In this document: positions 20,325 to 32,500 of the stretch, piece after piece | Position numbering within the stretch: the stretch's first letter is position 1 | Layout of the letters: each line of letters starts with the position of its first letter | Source of the DNA: Agapetus fuscipes | Taxonomy: Eukaryota > Arthropoda > Insecta > Trichoptera > Glossosomatidae | Reading direction: 5' to 3' | DNA length: 64,000 nt | NCBI GenBank assembly: GCA_951799405.1 | Contig: OX637337.1 | Coordinates: 21,228,506 to 21,292,505, forward strand | Position numbers and translations under genes: made by a program | The notes under the pieces: generated by a model | What the model was told of the DNA's origin: nothing | What the model saw: the letters and a program-made list of their open reading frames with translations, nothing else | Databases searched by the model: none

Positions 20325-22420
20325 GCATAGACGCATTAACATTTATAATTCATATTCAATGCACTCCTCTACGGAGACGCAAGTGGGTTTGCGCTTACAA
20401 ATGCTGCATGTGTATTTACAAATAAAAATTTCAGCCTCTCATGACCATAAGCCCTGCAACTTTTGCTGACCTTTTCAGAAACAGGGGACACATTTGTTAA
20501 GTGAACCCATTTATGCGATATGGGTGGTAAGCCTCATACTAACCCTTAAGTCAAGGAATTTGATTCAACAACATTTAATTTATAGTCTAAAGTTGCAAAA
20601 AAAGTTATTTGATGATTCAAATTGAATGCACGCCCACAAACTGGCAAATGTCATTTCACGTTAACATATAGTTGTGGCGCTTGATTTTTTATAAATATTA
20701 GAATATATAATCTAAGTTGCACAGATACAATAACTTTTATAATTCATATTCAATGCATGCCCCCCTGGAGACACGAGTGGGTTCGCACTTATAAATGCTG
20801 CATGTGCATGTGAACTTACAAATTAAAATTAAGACCTCTAATGAACATAAGCCCTGCAACTTTTGCCAACCTTTTCAAAAACAGGGGAAACATTTGTCAA
20901 GTGAACCATTTTTTGCGATCTGGGTATTCAAGCTCATACTTCCCTATCCGTCAAGGATTGAGTTTAAAAAATCCTTCAACAACGTTAAATTTAATTTATA
21001 ATCTAAAGTTGCAAAAGAAGTTATTTGATGATTCAAATTGAATGCACGCCCACAAACTGGCAATGTCATTTCACGCTAACCTATAGTTGTGGCGCTTGAT
21101 TTTTTTTAAATATTAGAATATATAATCTAAGTTGCACAGATACAATAACTTTTATGATTCATATTCAATGCATGTCCCCCTGGAGACACGAGTGGGTTCG
21201 CACTTATAAATGCTGTATGTGAACTTACAAATTCAAATTAAGGCCTGTAATGAACATGAGCCCTGCAACTTTTGCCACCCTTTTCTAAAACAGGTGAAAT
21301 TTTTTTCAAATGAACCATTTTTTGCAATATGGGTATTCAGGCTCATACTAACCGATAAGTCAAGGAATTTCTAATCTAATCTAAGCTGCAAGGATATATA
21401 TCATTTAAGATTTATATTCAATGCATTCCCACAAGCAGACATGTATAATTTCGCGCTGGCACATGCCGCATGTGGACCTACATTATAAAAACCCAATCTC
21501 AAATGAACATAAGCCCTGCAACTCTTGCCATCCTTCCCTGAATAAGGGGTGAAATTGGCAAAGTGAACCATTTTTCACAGTATGGGTGGTCAGCCGCATA
21601 CCAACCTATAAGTCAAGGATTTGAGTTTGAAAAATCCTTAAACAACGTTAATCTTAATTTATAATCTAAAGTTGCAAAAAAAGTTATTTGATGATTCAAA
21701 TTGAATGCACACCCACAAGCTGGCAAATGTCTTTTCACGCTAACATATAATTGTGGCACTTGATGTTTTTAATTTTAGAATATAAATCTAAGTTGCATAC
21801 ATACATTTTATAATTCATATTCAATGCATGCCCCCAAGCAGACATGAGTGAGTTTGCGCTTACAAATGCTGCATGTGTAACTACAAATAAAAATTTCAGC
21901 CTCTCATGACCATAAGCCATGCAACTTTTGCCGACCTTTTCAGAAACAGGGGGAACATTAGTTAAGTGAACCCATTTATGCGATATGGGTGGTAAGCCTC
22001 ATACTAACCCTTAGGTCAAGGAATTTGGGTTTGGAAAATCCTTAAACAACGGTTATCTTAATTTATAATCTTAGGTTGCAAAAAGAGTTTTGATGATTCA
22101 AATACAATGCACACCCACAAGCTGGCAAATGTCTTTTCACGCTAACATATAATTGTGGCACTTGATGTTTTTAATTTTAGAATATAAATCTAAGTTGCAT
22201 ACATACATTTTATAATTCATATTGAATGGATGCCCCCAAGCAGACATGAGTGAGTTTGCGCTTACAAACGCTGCATGTGTAATTATTACAAATAAAAATT
22301 TCAGCTTCTCTTGACCATAAGCCCTGCAATTTTGCCGATCTTTTCAGGAACAGAGAAACATTCGTTCAGTGAACATTTTTTGTAGGTATGGGAGGTCAGC
22401 CTCATACCTCATGCTTCATA
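20325..22420 (-). repeat. Composite array of RTE-tailed repeats, ~420-bp period
   Basis: At least five minus-strand RTE-tailed repeats (about 20325-20560, 20700-20960, 21120-21365, 21370-21620, 21780-22020, 22190-22410) alternate with a ~150-base spacer seen near 20565, 20950, 21615 and 22020. The spacer carries AAAGTTGCAAAAAAAGTTAT and CCCACAA-CTGGCAAATGTC. The regular order shows expansion of a composite unit rather than independent insertions. No ORF of note. Confidence 0.7.
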
Positions 22421-22737
22421 CAAGAATCTCAGAACATGAAAGAACTAAATAACCCTTTTACCGCAATTTTTTTTCAAATTACTTCTTAAAGCATTTAATT
22501 ACTATGAAGGAGGTGTGAGGAAAAATTTTTGCGAAGCCAGACTCACTCTGCCCGAAGGGCCTAGCAGACAACCGTGCGCAGCACGGTCAGTCTGCTAGTA
22601 ACTATTATACATTTGAAATTGCAATAAGCAGTAGGATATAAAAAATGATCAAAAAAAGTGCTTTGAACATTTTTTCGTTTGTATTTTGTTCACAAAGTAA
22701 TTGCATTATGAATTCAACTTAAAAATAGCAAGTAATA
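22421..22737. other. Spacer with GC-rich nested hairpin
   Basis: At 22561-22602 CTAGCAGAC pairs with GTCTGCTAG around an inner CCGTGC/GCACGG stem; a GCCCGAAGGGC mini-palindrome lies just before it. The final CTAG recalls Helitron 3' ends, but no other Helitron feature was found. Confidence 0.45.
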
Positions 22738-25700
22738 AATTGTACAGTGGACTGCACATGACTTTATAGCATAAAATACGGTCATGTTAAGTCATAGTCA
22801 ATTTTCAAAACAAAAAAAATTGTTGTGTGTAAGTAATGAAGCTAATCTTTGTAAGCAATCGTCTTTTTGCAGTATTATCATTGATCCCGTTTGTATCAAA
22901 ACGAACACTTTGTTTGGTGGGTACCTATACTTTTCATTGATATTTTGGAAAGTTATGATTGATTATCATATGGGTACAACTTATTATTTTAAGACTCGTA
23001 GCCTAGTATTTTATATTAGGCGTTTTAGTACCAAGAATATTACAATTATTTTTTGTATGGAAATTTGTCACTTTGTAAGGTGGCTACACTTTATAATGTT
23101 TATTTGAAAAAAGTAATGATTAGTGTATGTAGGTATATTTAATAACTTTTCAATTGAAGAATATTATTTTTTAGTTAACCTGTTCTCTACCGAGAAATTT
23201 TAAATTATTGTTTTCCCTTGTATCGAAACCCCCAAAACAAAGAGTATTATTAGGCAATGGTTCTTGTTGTTAGATATCACTTTATTGGGTGAATTGTTAT
23301 GTAGGTTTATTTATGGGTATTAGACGTTTTGTTACAAAAAATATTATAATTATTTTTTGTACGGAAATTTGTCACTTTGTATGGTGGCTATACTTAATAA
23401 TATTTTTTTGAAAAAAGTAATGATTCATGTATGTAGGTATATATAAAAGCTTTTCAATTGTCGACAATTATTTTTTAGTTAACCCTTTCTCTGCCGAGAA
23501 ATTTTAAATTATTTTTTTCTCTTGTATGGCAACCCCCAAAACAAAGAAAATTATGAGGCAATGGTTATTGTTGTTACATAGCACTATACTAGTGACGATT
23601 ATGCAAAAAAATTCAAGAAAATCGTAGGAGCCATTTTTGAGCAAATCTCATTTGAAACTTTCAGCTGTTAGGAAGCCATCTTGAATTTTCTAAAATTTGA
23701 AAAATGTTTCACTATGAATTATAGTGATACAAAAGTTTTTTCTGATAAAGTTAAGAAACATAAAAGTTTTTTGCGTTCTGATGGGTTTTTGTAGCCTTTT
23801 AATTTCAATTTTGGATATCATGTAAACGGCGCTTTATATTATTTTTTTTTAATTTTTTATTTAATATTTTTGTAGAATTTTGTGTGATGTATAATATTGT
23901 AGAACATTATTTTTTTGTCAACGCTTTCAATTCTGAGAAAATCTTAATTGTTTATTTTTTTCATATGGCAACTCATAGACGCAGATAAGCAAGAATGTTG
24001 CCATAGCTAAATTTGGTACAAATGTGTCAAGGAACTTGCATACTAAAAATTAAAAAAAAATCGTTAGAGCCGTTTTTGAGAAAATTGCATTTGCAATATT
24101 CAGCTCTTTGGAAGCCATCTTGAATTCTCCAAATAGTGAAAAAAAAATTTTTTGCAAAGAAGTATATAATTTTTTCTTTCTTGTGAACTTAAAACAAGTT
24201 TTAAAGAATCATGTTTTTATGAGCCTTTTTAATATTTACGATAAAAAATTTGAGATCGTGTAAACGGTACTTTAGGTAATTTTTTTTAATAAGTGTTGTT
24301 CAGTTTTTTGTAGAAATTAATATTGCGCGTAATATTACAGAACATTATTTTTTAGTCAACTCAGCCATTTCCGAGAAAATCACAATCGTTTTTTTCTTTC
24401 ATTTGGCAACCCATAGACGCAGATTGGCAAGAGTGTTGCCATAACTATTTTTCTAAGTGGCAATTTAAGCAACGACCACACTGAAATTTTAAAGAAAATC
24501 GTTGGAGCCGTTTTTGAGAAAAGTGCAATTTTATGTTTTTTTTGTATGGCAGCCATCTTGAATTTTCAGGTTGGTGCCATGCCGGTCGGCCCATCAAAAT
24601 CTGTGGTTGTCAATTCTCTAAATCCAAAAATTGGTGGCTCTGCGATTAGTAGTTCCGGCTGGGACATACACACATACATACATACATACATCCATACGGA
24701 CGGAAGGACAGGTTCGACAAATTAGGTTTTTACTTTATAGCAGTCCGAAGGACTGTTATATTTCTACAAAATATATTACATTATAAGTATATTTCTACAA
24801 AAATTTAAAGAAAATTAACAATTTTTTTTTAACTTAAAGTACCGTTTACACGATCTCAAAATTTTCATCGAAAATATTAAAAAGACCCATAAAAACGCAA
24901 TTTTGTAAAACTTTTTTTAGGTTCAAAAGAAAGAAAAATTTAGAAACTTTTTTGTAATATAATTTGTTTTTTACTATTTTGAGAATTCAAGATGGCTTCC
25001 AAAGAGGAGAAAACTTCAAATGCGATTTTCTCAAAAACGGCTCTAACGATTTTTTTTAAATTTTCAGTTAAGTAGTTGCTTGATACATTCTTACCAAATT
25101 TAGTTATGGCAACATTTTTGCTAATCTGCGTCTATGAGTTGTGATATGAAAAATAAAAACAATAGTGATTTTCTCAGAAGTGAAAGCGTTGACAAAAAAA
25201 TAATGTTCTACAATATTATACGTTACATCAAATTCTATATAAAAATTAAATAAAATTTTTGAAAATAAAAACATAAAGGGCCGTTTACATGATATCAAAA
25301 ATTGAAATTAAAAGGCTACAAAAACCCATCAGAACGCAAAAAACTTTTATGTTTCTTAAATTTATCAGAAAAAAATTTGTTATCACTATAATTCATAGTG
25401 AAACATTTTTAAAATTTTAGAAAATTCAAGATGGCTTCCGAACAGCTGAAAATTTCAAATGAGATTTTCTCAAAAACGGCTACAACGATTTTCTTTATTT
25501 TATTAGCATAATCGTCATTATAATACTGCTATGTAACAACAATAACCATTGCCTCATAATTTTCTTTGTTTTGGGGGTTGCCATACAAGAGAAAAAAATA
25601 ATTTAAAATTTCTCGGCAGAGAAAGGGTTAACTAAAAAATAATGTTCTACAATTGAAAAGCTTTTATATATACCTACATACATGAATCACTACTTTTTTC

Positions 25701-26505
25701 AAAAAAATATTATAAAGTATAGCCACCATACAAAGTGACAAATTTTCATACAAAAAATTATTGTAATATTTTTGGTAGCAAAACGTCTAATACCCATAAA
25801 TAAACCTACATAACAAATCACTCAATCAATTGCTATACAACAACAATATGCATTGCCTCTTAATACTCTTTGTTTTGGGGGTTGCCATACAAGAGAAAAC
25901 AATATTTTAAATTTTACCGGCAGAGAACGGGTTAACTAAAAAATAATGTTGCAATTAAAAAATAATGTTACAATTGAAAAGCTCTTATATGTACCTACAT
26001 ACATTAATCATTACTTTTTTCAAATAAATATTATAAGGTGTAGCCACCATACAAAGTGACAAATTTTAATACAAAAATAATAATTGTAATATTCTTGGTA
26101 CTAAAACGCCTAATATAAAATACTAGGCTACGAGTCTTAAAATCTAGTAAGTTGCACCCATATAATAATCAATCATAACTTTCCAAAATATCAATGAAAA
26201 GTATAGGTACCCATCAAACAAAGTGTTAGTTTTGATACAAACGGGATCAATGATAATACTGCAAAAAGACGATTGCTTAAAAAGATTAGCTTCATTACTT
26301 TCACACAACTAAATGTTTTGTTATGAAAATTGGCTATGACCTAAACATGACCGTATTTTGTGCTATAAAGTCCTGTGCAGTCCACTGTACAATTTATTTT
26401 ACATGTCCTGGTGCAGGACAACTCATTTCCGTTGAAACCTCATTTTTTTTTTTCGGACGAATACAATACTTTATAACAGTCCTTCGGACTGCTATAAAGT
26501 AAAAA
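22738..26505 (+). repeat. Fold-back arm (inner end to tip) split by an inverted arm
   Basis: 22738-24728 is an arm in inner-to-tip orientation, nearly collinear with 14687-16680. It breaks off in TTAGGTTTTT and resumes at 26398 with CATGTCCTGGTGCAGGAC, finishing at the CAGTCCTTCGGACTG tip near 26500. The break lies about 108 bases from the tip. The inserted block 24729-26397 is another arm in opposite orientation. No transposase ORF. Confidence 0.75.
24729..26397 (-). repeat. Inverted solo fold-back arm inserted in another arm
   Basis: It opens with the tip sequence TTACTTTATAGCAGTCCGAAG, then lacks the ~300 bases that normally follow, and ends with the inner sequence GCAGTCCACTGTACA near 26380-26395. 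Both sub-repeat families are present. It therefore resembles one arm without core or partner. Confidence 0.7.
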
Positions 26506-26714
26506 CAAAAAAGCTACATTAAATAAAATCAATTCGTATTAAATTCCTTGTTTTCATATTATAATATGGCAAATGACGTTGATTTTTTAAATTTTCCTAT
26601 AGATATATTTACATTTTTTAAATTATTTTATTTTACATTTATTAGGTGTATTACATAGTTTGAATGAATTTATTTGAAATATATGTAAGTAAATAGGTAT
26701 AAACATTGAAACAC

Positions 26715-26985
26715 AATATATCGCTGCCCTAGTTCAATACTCAGACATCTTACACAAAGCTAGTTTCGAGAAAATCGAAAAAGAAGGTTTGTAATCGCTA
26801 TGATAATTACAGTTAACTTTGTTTTAAAGTCACTTAATGCAACTAAGCTACACATTGTTGCGTTAAGTGACTTTAAAACAAAGTTAACTGTAATTATCAT
26901 AGCGATTACAAACCTTCTTTTTCGATTTTCTCGAAACTAGCTTTGTGTAAGATGTCTGAGTATTGAACTAGGGCAGCGATATATT
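26715..26985. repeat. Near-perfect 129-bp inverted repeat with 13-base loop
   Basis: Arms 26715-26843 and 26857-26985 are complementary with about one mismatch (ATGCAAC against GTTGCGT), around the loop TAAGCTACACATT. The sequence is not found elsewhere in the window except for a short echo (ATGCAACTAAGCTACA) near 32093. It could be a snap-back MITE, an inverted duplication, or a hairpin-RNA source. Confidence 0.85.
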
Positions 26986-26989
26986 CACA

Positions 26990-28157
26990 CATTTTATCAA
27001 TTTCTTCGTTTGGTAAAATAATAACAAACTATATTTTTTAATATTTTGAATTGTTTGTGTATTAACACTGTGAAAATTCATATTCAATATTATTTAATTT
27101 ATTTAATTCAAGATTTAAATCAAAACACTGTTTTGTATTTTCACGATTAGAATCAATTTATTATTTAATTTACAAACGTTTTCGATAAAATATCATCGTC
27201 AGGTATACAAAAAAAATTGTATATTTTTTTATCGAAAAATGTTGAGTTTAATTATTATATTCTATTCATTTTGATCATTGAAAAAAGTTAAGGGTACAAA
27301 AAATGACATTATTTTTATGTAGGTAGTAAAGAAGTTCCATATCAAAAAATGTAACTAATACAGCATATTTTGTTGAAAAAAAGTACATTTGAGTCGTAAA
27401 TAAATAGAAGTTCTAGGATTTTTCCGGAAAATTACAAAAATGTGTAGATTTACAGCGAATGCAATTTTCTGTGTTCATACAAATTTATCTCATTCTTCCC
27501 TAGATTGCTGCCTTTGGTTCTATAAAAATCATTTATGTGGAAGGTTATGTATTTTGACAAGTATAAACTCGTACCGTTGTACCTGAAGTGTAGCCATTCA
27601 TACAAGTACATATTTACTCGTAGCGTAGACGTAGCGTAGAGTAAACAGATGCATACATGATGCGTAGACATAATATACTTGAGCATACACCTACAGAGAA
27701 GTCATGTACCAAGAATATACTCGTACCTGCAATATAAGATTGATCAAGAGTATATACTTGCATGTCCTTTAGTGTAAGCTTACGGTTATCAAGTTAATTC
27801 TCATTTATGTATCCGAGTGCACACAGAATAGGAAATAAAATAGAGTAAACGTAGTGTATGCTTCAATTTGTGGGTTTTTATAGAAGTAAAAACATGCGAA
27901 AAAGGTTTAAAGTCGAGTATGCTGATTGTTTTAGCGGCGCAGGTATGTACTTGACTTAAATTTTTCCGTGCACATACATATTTTTACGAATGCACACTCA
28001 CATTGGGGGTATACTTACATACGAGTATATTATGTACAATGTACATATACAAATAGTAATCAGGTATATAAAACCCGAACCTCAGGCAATTCTCCAGTTA
28101 TTTTAAATAAATATTTATGTCTAGTCACGTATTGCACCCCCTGCGGGACTACGCTGG

Positions 28158-28188
<31 letters not shown>

Positions 28189-28260
28189 TCATATCAATAA
28201 AATATTACACTTATCAGAAAATTTGAAAATCACACTACCACTAGATACAACATGTCTCCA
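26990..28260. other. Region downstream of neuroligin, no gene seen
   Basis: AT-rich DNA with an ATT run near 28166-28190. It contains the hammerhead-like motif described separately and probably the neuroligin 3' UTR next to 28261. I could not place the polyadenylation site. Confidence 0.5.
27168..27210 (-). ncRNA. Hammerhead-ribozyme-like motif (copy 2)
   Basis: The minus strand reads AC-CTGACGA-T-GATA-TTT-TATC-GAAAACGTTT-GTA. This is the hammerhead core CUGANGA and GAAA, with a 4-bp stem II, a very short self-complementary stem III (AACGUU) and a UAC/GUA start of stem I. About 40 bases later comes GTGAAAATACAAAACAG, also found after copy 1. Short-stem-III hammerheads are known in Penelope-like retroelements. 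Cleavage is not shown, and the base before the cleavage position is not the usual GU. Confidence 0.45.
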
Positions 28261-29504
28261 TCACACCGATATTTCTTGTATTTGCACTCTTTTTTTCATG
28301 ATACCCGAAGAGGAACTGTTATTTGGGTTAGTCTGTCTGAGGATGCCGGGCTGCTGTGCATTTTTTGGCGGCTCAGCTTGCAGGGGACTTCGATCCACTC
28401 CCGTTCCTACGTCACAAGTTGTGGGCTCAGATTGCTCTCCAACACTCACAGTATTCTCTTTGTGGTGAAAACCATTGTCATCAGAACAAGAACTCCCCGC
28501 TAAGTCTTCTTCACAAGGCCCATCAGGGCCAAAAGTCGTTTGCTTGTTGTCACCTCCTGAGCAGAATTTAACCTGGGTGGAACTGTCTTGAACCATAACT
28601 GTTTCCCCGCCAAATGTGCTGGTACGAGACCTTTCATGTCCACTCGCTAAGCTTAACCTGCTTCCATTTTCGTGAAAGCTGCTCGTTTGGTTCTCCAGAC
28701 TTCTTATGGTCTGATTGTTAATCCGTTGCATGTCTGGCTTTTGCGTGTCAATCTTGACAATGCTGCTGCCATTGTCGCAACGCTTTAAAGGAGACTTTCT
28801 AAACTCTTGCATCGGCAAGTCTACGCTGTCCGGAACAGAACACAATGTTATATCAGCTAAACTTCTCTTTTCATATTGGGCTGCCAAGTTTTTTTCATCA
28901 TAACAGCTATATTCTCCAAACGCACTTTTCCCACAGTCGGATGGGAAAGACCTCAAATCATATTTGGAACCAGTTTTCATTTGATAACTAGTAGATTTAC
29001 AATCATAACTGAATCCACTTTTGTTAGCTTCATAGCTTTGACCTTGTGTTTCAAAATTTAGTGTTTTGGCGTCGTAATTTTCCCCTCCCGACGAAGTGCT
29101 ACAGCTTCCAGCTTCAGCCAGTTCTTCCTTCTTTTTGTCTCCAAAATTTCCATTGTTCCTATCTCTCTGATGGTAAATACCAGCAAATATCAGGATGTTC
29201 AGCAGCAACAAGAAGCAACCCACAGCTATGGTGACTGTTAAAGCTGTTGTGTAACTTTGGTAGTGAGATGACGCTAGTTTCCTCAGGAGGTTATTGTTGT
29301 CTTTGTGGATGTTGCGATTGGACAGTGTGGCGTTTGGAGGGCAGTCTGTGGTTGGTGCTGGCTGGATGGGAGTTGCCGGTGGAGCGACTGGAACTGTTGC
29401 AGAAGCTGATGGACTTGGAGGAGCGCGAGGGATTGGGGCAGCTCCAGAAGGAGGAGAAAGGTGAGGTAAGTTGGGGCGTTGCATGGATTGTGGACGGACG
29501 GAAC
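28261..29504 (-). CDS. Neuroligin terminal exon: linker, TM, cytoplasmic tail
   Basis: The exon follows the acceptor TTTTTTCACAG at 29505 and reads SVRPQSMQRPNLPHLS, a Pro/Ala/Ser linker of about 65 residues, then NLLRKLASSHYQSYTT, a ~23-residue hydrophobic helix containing VGCFLLLLNILIFAG, and the stop-transfer YHQRDRNN. About 300 residues of Ser/Tyr-rich cytoplasmic tail follow, ending QEISV, which fits a hydrophobic-x-hydrophobic PDZ ligand that would anchor postsynaptic scaffolds. Translation could appear to extend upstream to 29583, but that part is intron. The first two bases complete the Gly codon split with the previous exon. Confidence 0.92.
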
Positions 29505-32500
29505 CTGTGAAAAAACATACAACAATCAGTACGAAAGCCAAAAACATGTCTATATAGAGTACGTTGTGTGTGCTTAGAAACACAAAATAAGTTTTGAAGA
29601 GAATATCAGTGAAATTTTTAGTGTTTGTGAATTCACACAGTGAAAATTCATTTTTAAATTAAAATAAAAATATTTTTTCAGAAACGTAGTTTTATTTTCA
29701 CAATAATAAATTTTATTTGCCTCAAGTACTTTTGACCTTCAAGTTTCAGGTCATTATGAAGAATATCAGTGTTATGCTTATTTTGCTTAAGCTACTCCTA
29801 GACTTATAGGTTGGTATGCGGCTGACCAACCATGCTGTAAAAATGGTTCACTTTTGCCAATGTCACCCCGTTTCAGGGAAGGACGGCAAGAGTTGCAGGG
29901 TGTATGTCCATTTGAGATTTGGTTTTTATGTTGTAGGTTCACGTGCGGCATGTGCAAACGCGAACTTGTACATGTCTGGCTATGAAAATGCATGTAATGT
30001 GAATCTCTAATGTAATATGTATATGTTTGCAACTTAGATTAGATTAGATTAGTTAATGGACATCTTTATTAAATTTTGTCAGGAATAGGGAGTGTAAAGA
30101 GTGATCAGATACTGTAGAAAACCGAATATTTTGAAAAATCCTCCCCTTTCTGTGAATAAGACAAAAATAAAACTCAAAACGAACAAACTAGAGGATAAAA
30201 TTATTGGGCTTGCTTGCTTTTGACATTCAAAAGTAGCAAAACATAGTCACTAAACATGGTTTGATGATTCCCTTAAAGCTCAGTTTTGTTATCTTTCAGA
30301 TGCCATGTCAGAATTATGCCATAGGTAAATTCTTTCGTCTTCAATGCCTCCCAATTTTTTTGTTAATGGGCTATTTTACTCACACTTTGAGATTCAAGGT
30401 CTCATAAACCTATTTGCAAATGCACTCTCTATACTTCTTCTGGCTAATCTCCCAAACGCAGAGAAAAAACCTTTTTTGCCAAGTTGATTGGCATGGTTTG
30501 AAGTAAACGGTTCGTATTGATACATGGAAGAAACCCTTACCCTCATAGTAGTGCGCTCCTTCTTCCAAGAAGTGATGATGACGCATGCTCATATCAGCCA
30601 AACCCGCTTCTCCAGGTCTATGCAGCTGCGGGATCAAGGATAACCACAGGGACATCTTGTGGCCGCGGTAGTGGTTGCGCATCTCAGGTCGGGATCCTGG
30701 ACAAGATAAGTCGTTAGATACCAGAAAAAACTTAGAACTGCTGAGTATATTGAGAGATCAACGATAGCCATCGTGACTTTTTGCGGTAGTGTTTTCTCAT
30801 CTCTCTTTGGGATCCTGGATAAGATAAGTTGTTATATACAAGACACAACTGCAGAGTGTACAATTGTGAGATCATCGATAACTACAACGACATCTTGCGG
30901 CCTCGCAGCTTTAAACCCGGATCCTGAACAAGACGAGTCGTTCCACACAAGGTAGAAGTCATTTCCGAAAGCTGCCCATGTCAGTCCTGTGTGGTGTGCT
31001 ACTACAAACTGAAATATTCACAATAACTTAGTAACAAATCTCTGGAATAAGATAAGTTTTTAGAGACAAAATACAAGAAACAAACGATCCCGCAGCATAG
31101 CACAGGATCAAGGACAACCGCAGCGACATCTTGTGGCTTCGGCAGTGGTCGGGAATCTCCGGGAGAGGGTCTGGACAAGACAAGGGGTCAGATACAGCAT
31201 GGGAAGGTCCATGGAAAGCCGAACCGATCGCAGGGCTTGCTGCTGCGGTCAAGAGTGGATAATGGTATGATTATGTACAAGTACACGGTACATAATATAT
31301 CTGTACCTTGTTATGTTTAGATTGAAAGGTATCTCCAGGATACTTACATCCGGCTAGCTCTCATCAGCATCACTCTCAGGGCGTGGGGTTCTTTCTTTGG
31401 CATTGCTTACTTGTATCCTGGGAAGGGTTTTATAATTAAAAGATAAGTTTGACATGAACAAATAAGGGTTTATTACTGTACTAATATGGGGGGGAAAAGG
31501 GGAAATAAGGGATTGGCCAGACCTACAGGTTGTCACTAGAACACTCCCTATTCCGTTGGCTGGAGTTCTAAACGGAAGGCCTGGGGCAGCGCCCCAGGCT
31601 AGCGGTGGTTCACAAGGCGGACGCCTCCACACGTTGGAGCCCCTGGGTGGGCGCTCCTATGCCTCTGGTCTACAAGGCGGGTGCCTTGCTGGCAGGAAAT
31701 CCAAGTAGATGGGGGGGGAGGGAGCTCCATCGTAGTGCCCCCTCTTGCACCGCTTGGTGCTTGGTCGCTAACGTCTGACTCACTTCACATCTCGCCGGGA
31801 ACTGATGACCGACGGCCCGATTAGTTCACACGGTGCAGTTCGGCCGCTTCCGTGACCGTTCGGCTCCGTTCGGCCCACAAACATACACGGCACACTTCGG
31901 GATTGTTCTTTCAATGTTATTATAAAATAACATAACAACCTAGAATACCAGAGTGTATAAAGTTGGTTCGTGCATTATTTTATTCTAGTAAACTTTATCC
32001 ATCACGCCCGCACGTGAAAAGCAAACAAATATTTTGTTCCTTTTAGCTAAGGATCGTAGTCCCATGCATGTGTGACATTTACCCACCGAGAAATGCAACT
32101 AAGCTACATACATAGTGCAACTTCTATATTGCGCTATCCCTGAAAGGGTCACATTATAATGTGTGGAACCTATTTATTTTTACAAGGAAGGGCAACGGCC
32201 TAAAAATGTGGGTTTGCTCAGAGCGGGTGTTTCCCAGCTTCTGAAGGAGATGGTTGTCATTTCTTGTGAATGTTAAGTTTGGTAAACCTTGCCGATATTA
32301 TGTTTTGGGTTTGAACTAAAGATCTAAACGGATTATCATTTCTCACACTCTCGGTGGGGTTCGAACCCGAGTTCTCAGCAAGGAATGCAAGCACTTTACC
32401 AACTGAGTTACCGACCTGACTAAAATTACCGAACTACAAATTTTAAAAACAAGAAGAAGAATCAAGTAGGTAGCTAGATCATTTCTTCTGTATCTTCAGC

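Noticed and set aside
22555..22605. Helitron 3' end (hairpin followed by CTAG)
   Set aside because: No matching 5' TC end, no Rep/helicase remnant, and the CTAG is part of the stem rather than beyond it.
27968..28468. 166-codon open frame on the plus strand
   Set aside because: It overlaps the neuroligin coding exon antisense and includes an ATT microsatellite; no conserved pattern.
29247..29510. Plus-strand open frame of 87 codons
   Set aside because: Antisense shadow of the Pro-rich linker and transmembrane part of the neuroligin exon.
29505..29583. Coding extension of the last neuroligin exon to an upstream methionine
   Set aside because: The acceptor TTTTTTCACAG at 29505 and the phase match with exon 30541-30696 show the extra residues are intron.
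32340..32425. Possible tRNA gene (A and B boxes on the minus strand)
   Set aside because: The head lacks a closing acceptor stem and continues into a SINE body shared with other copies.
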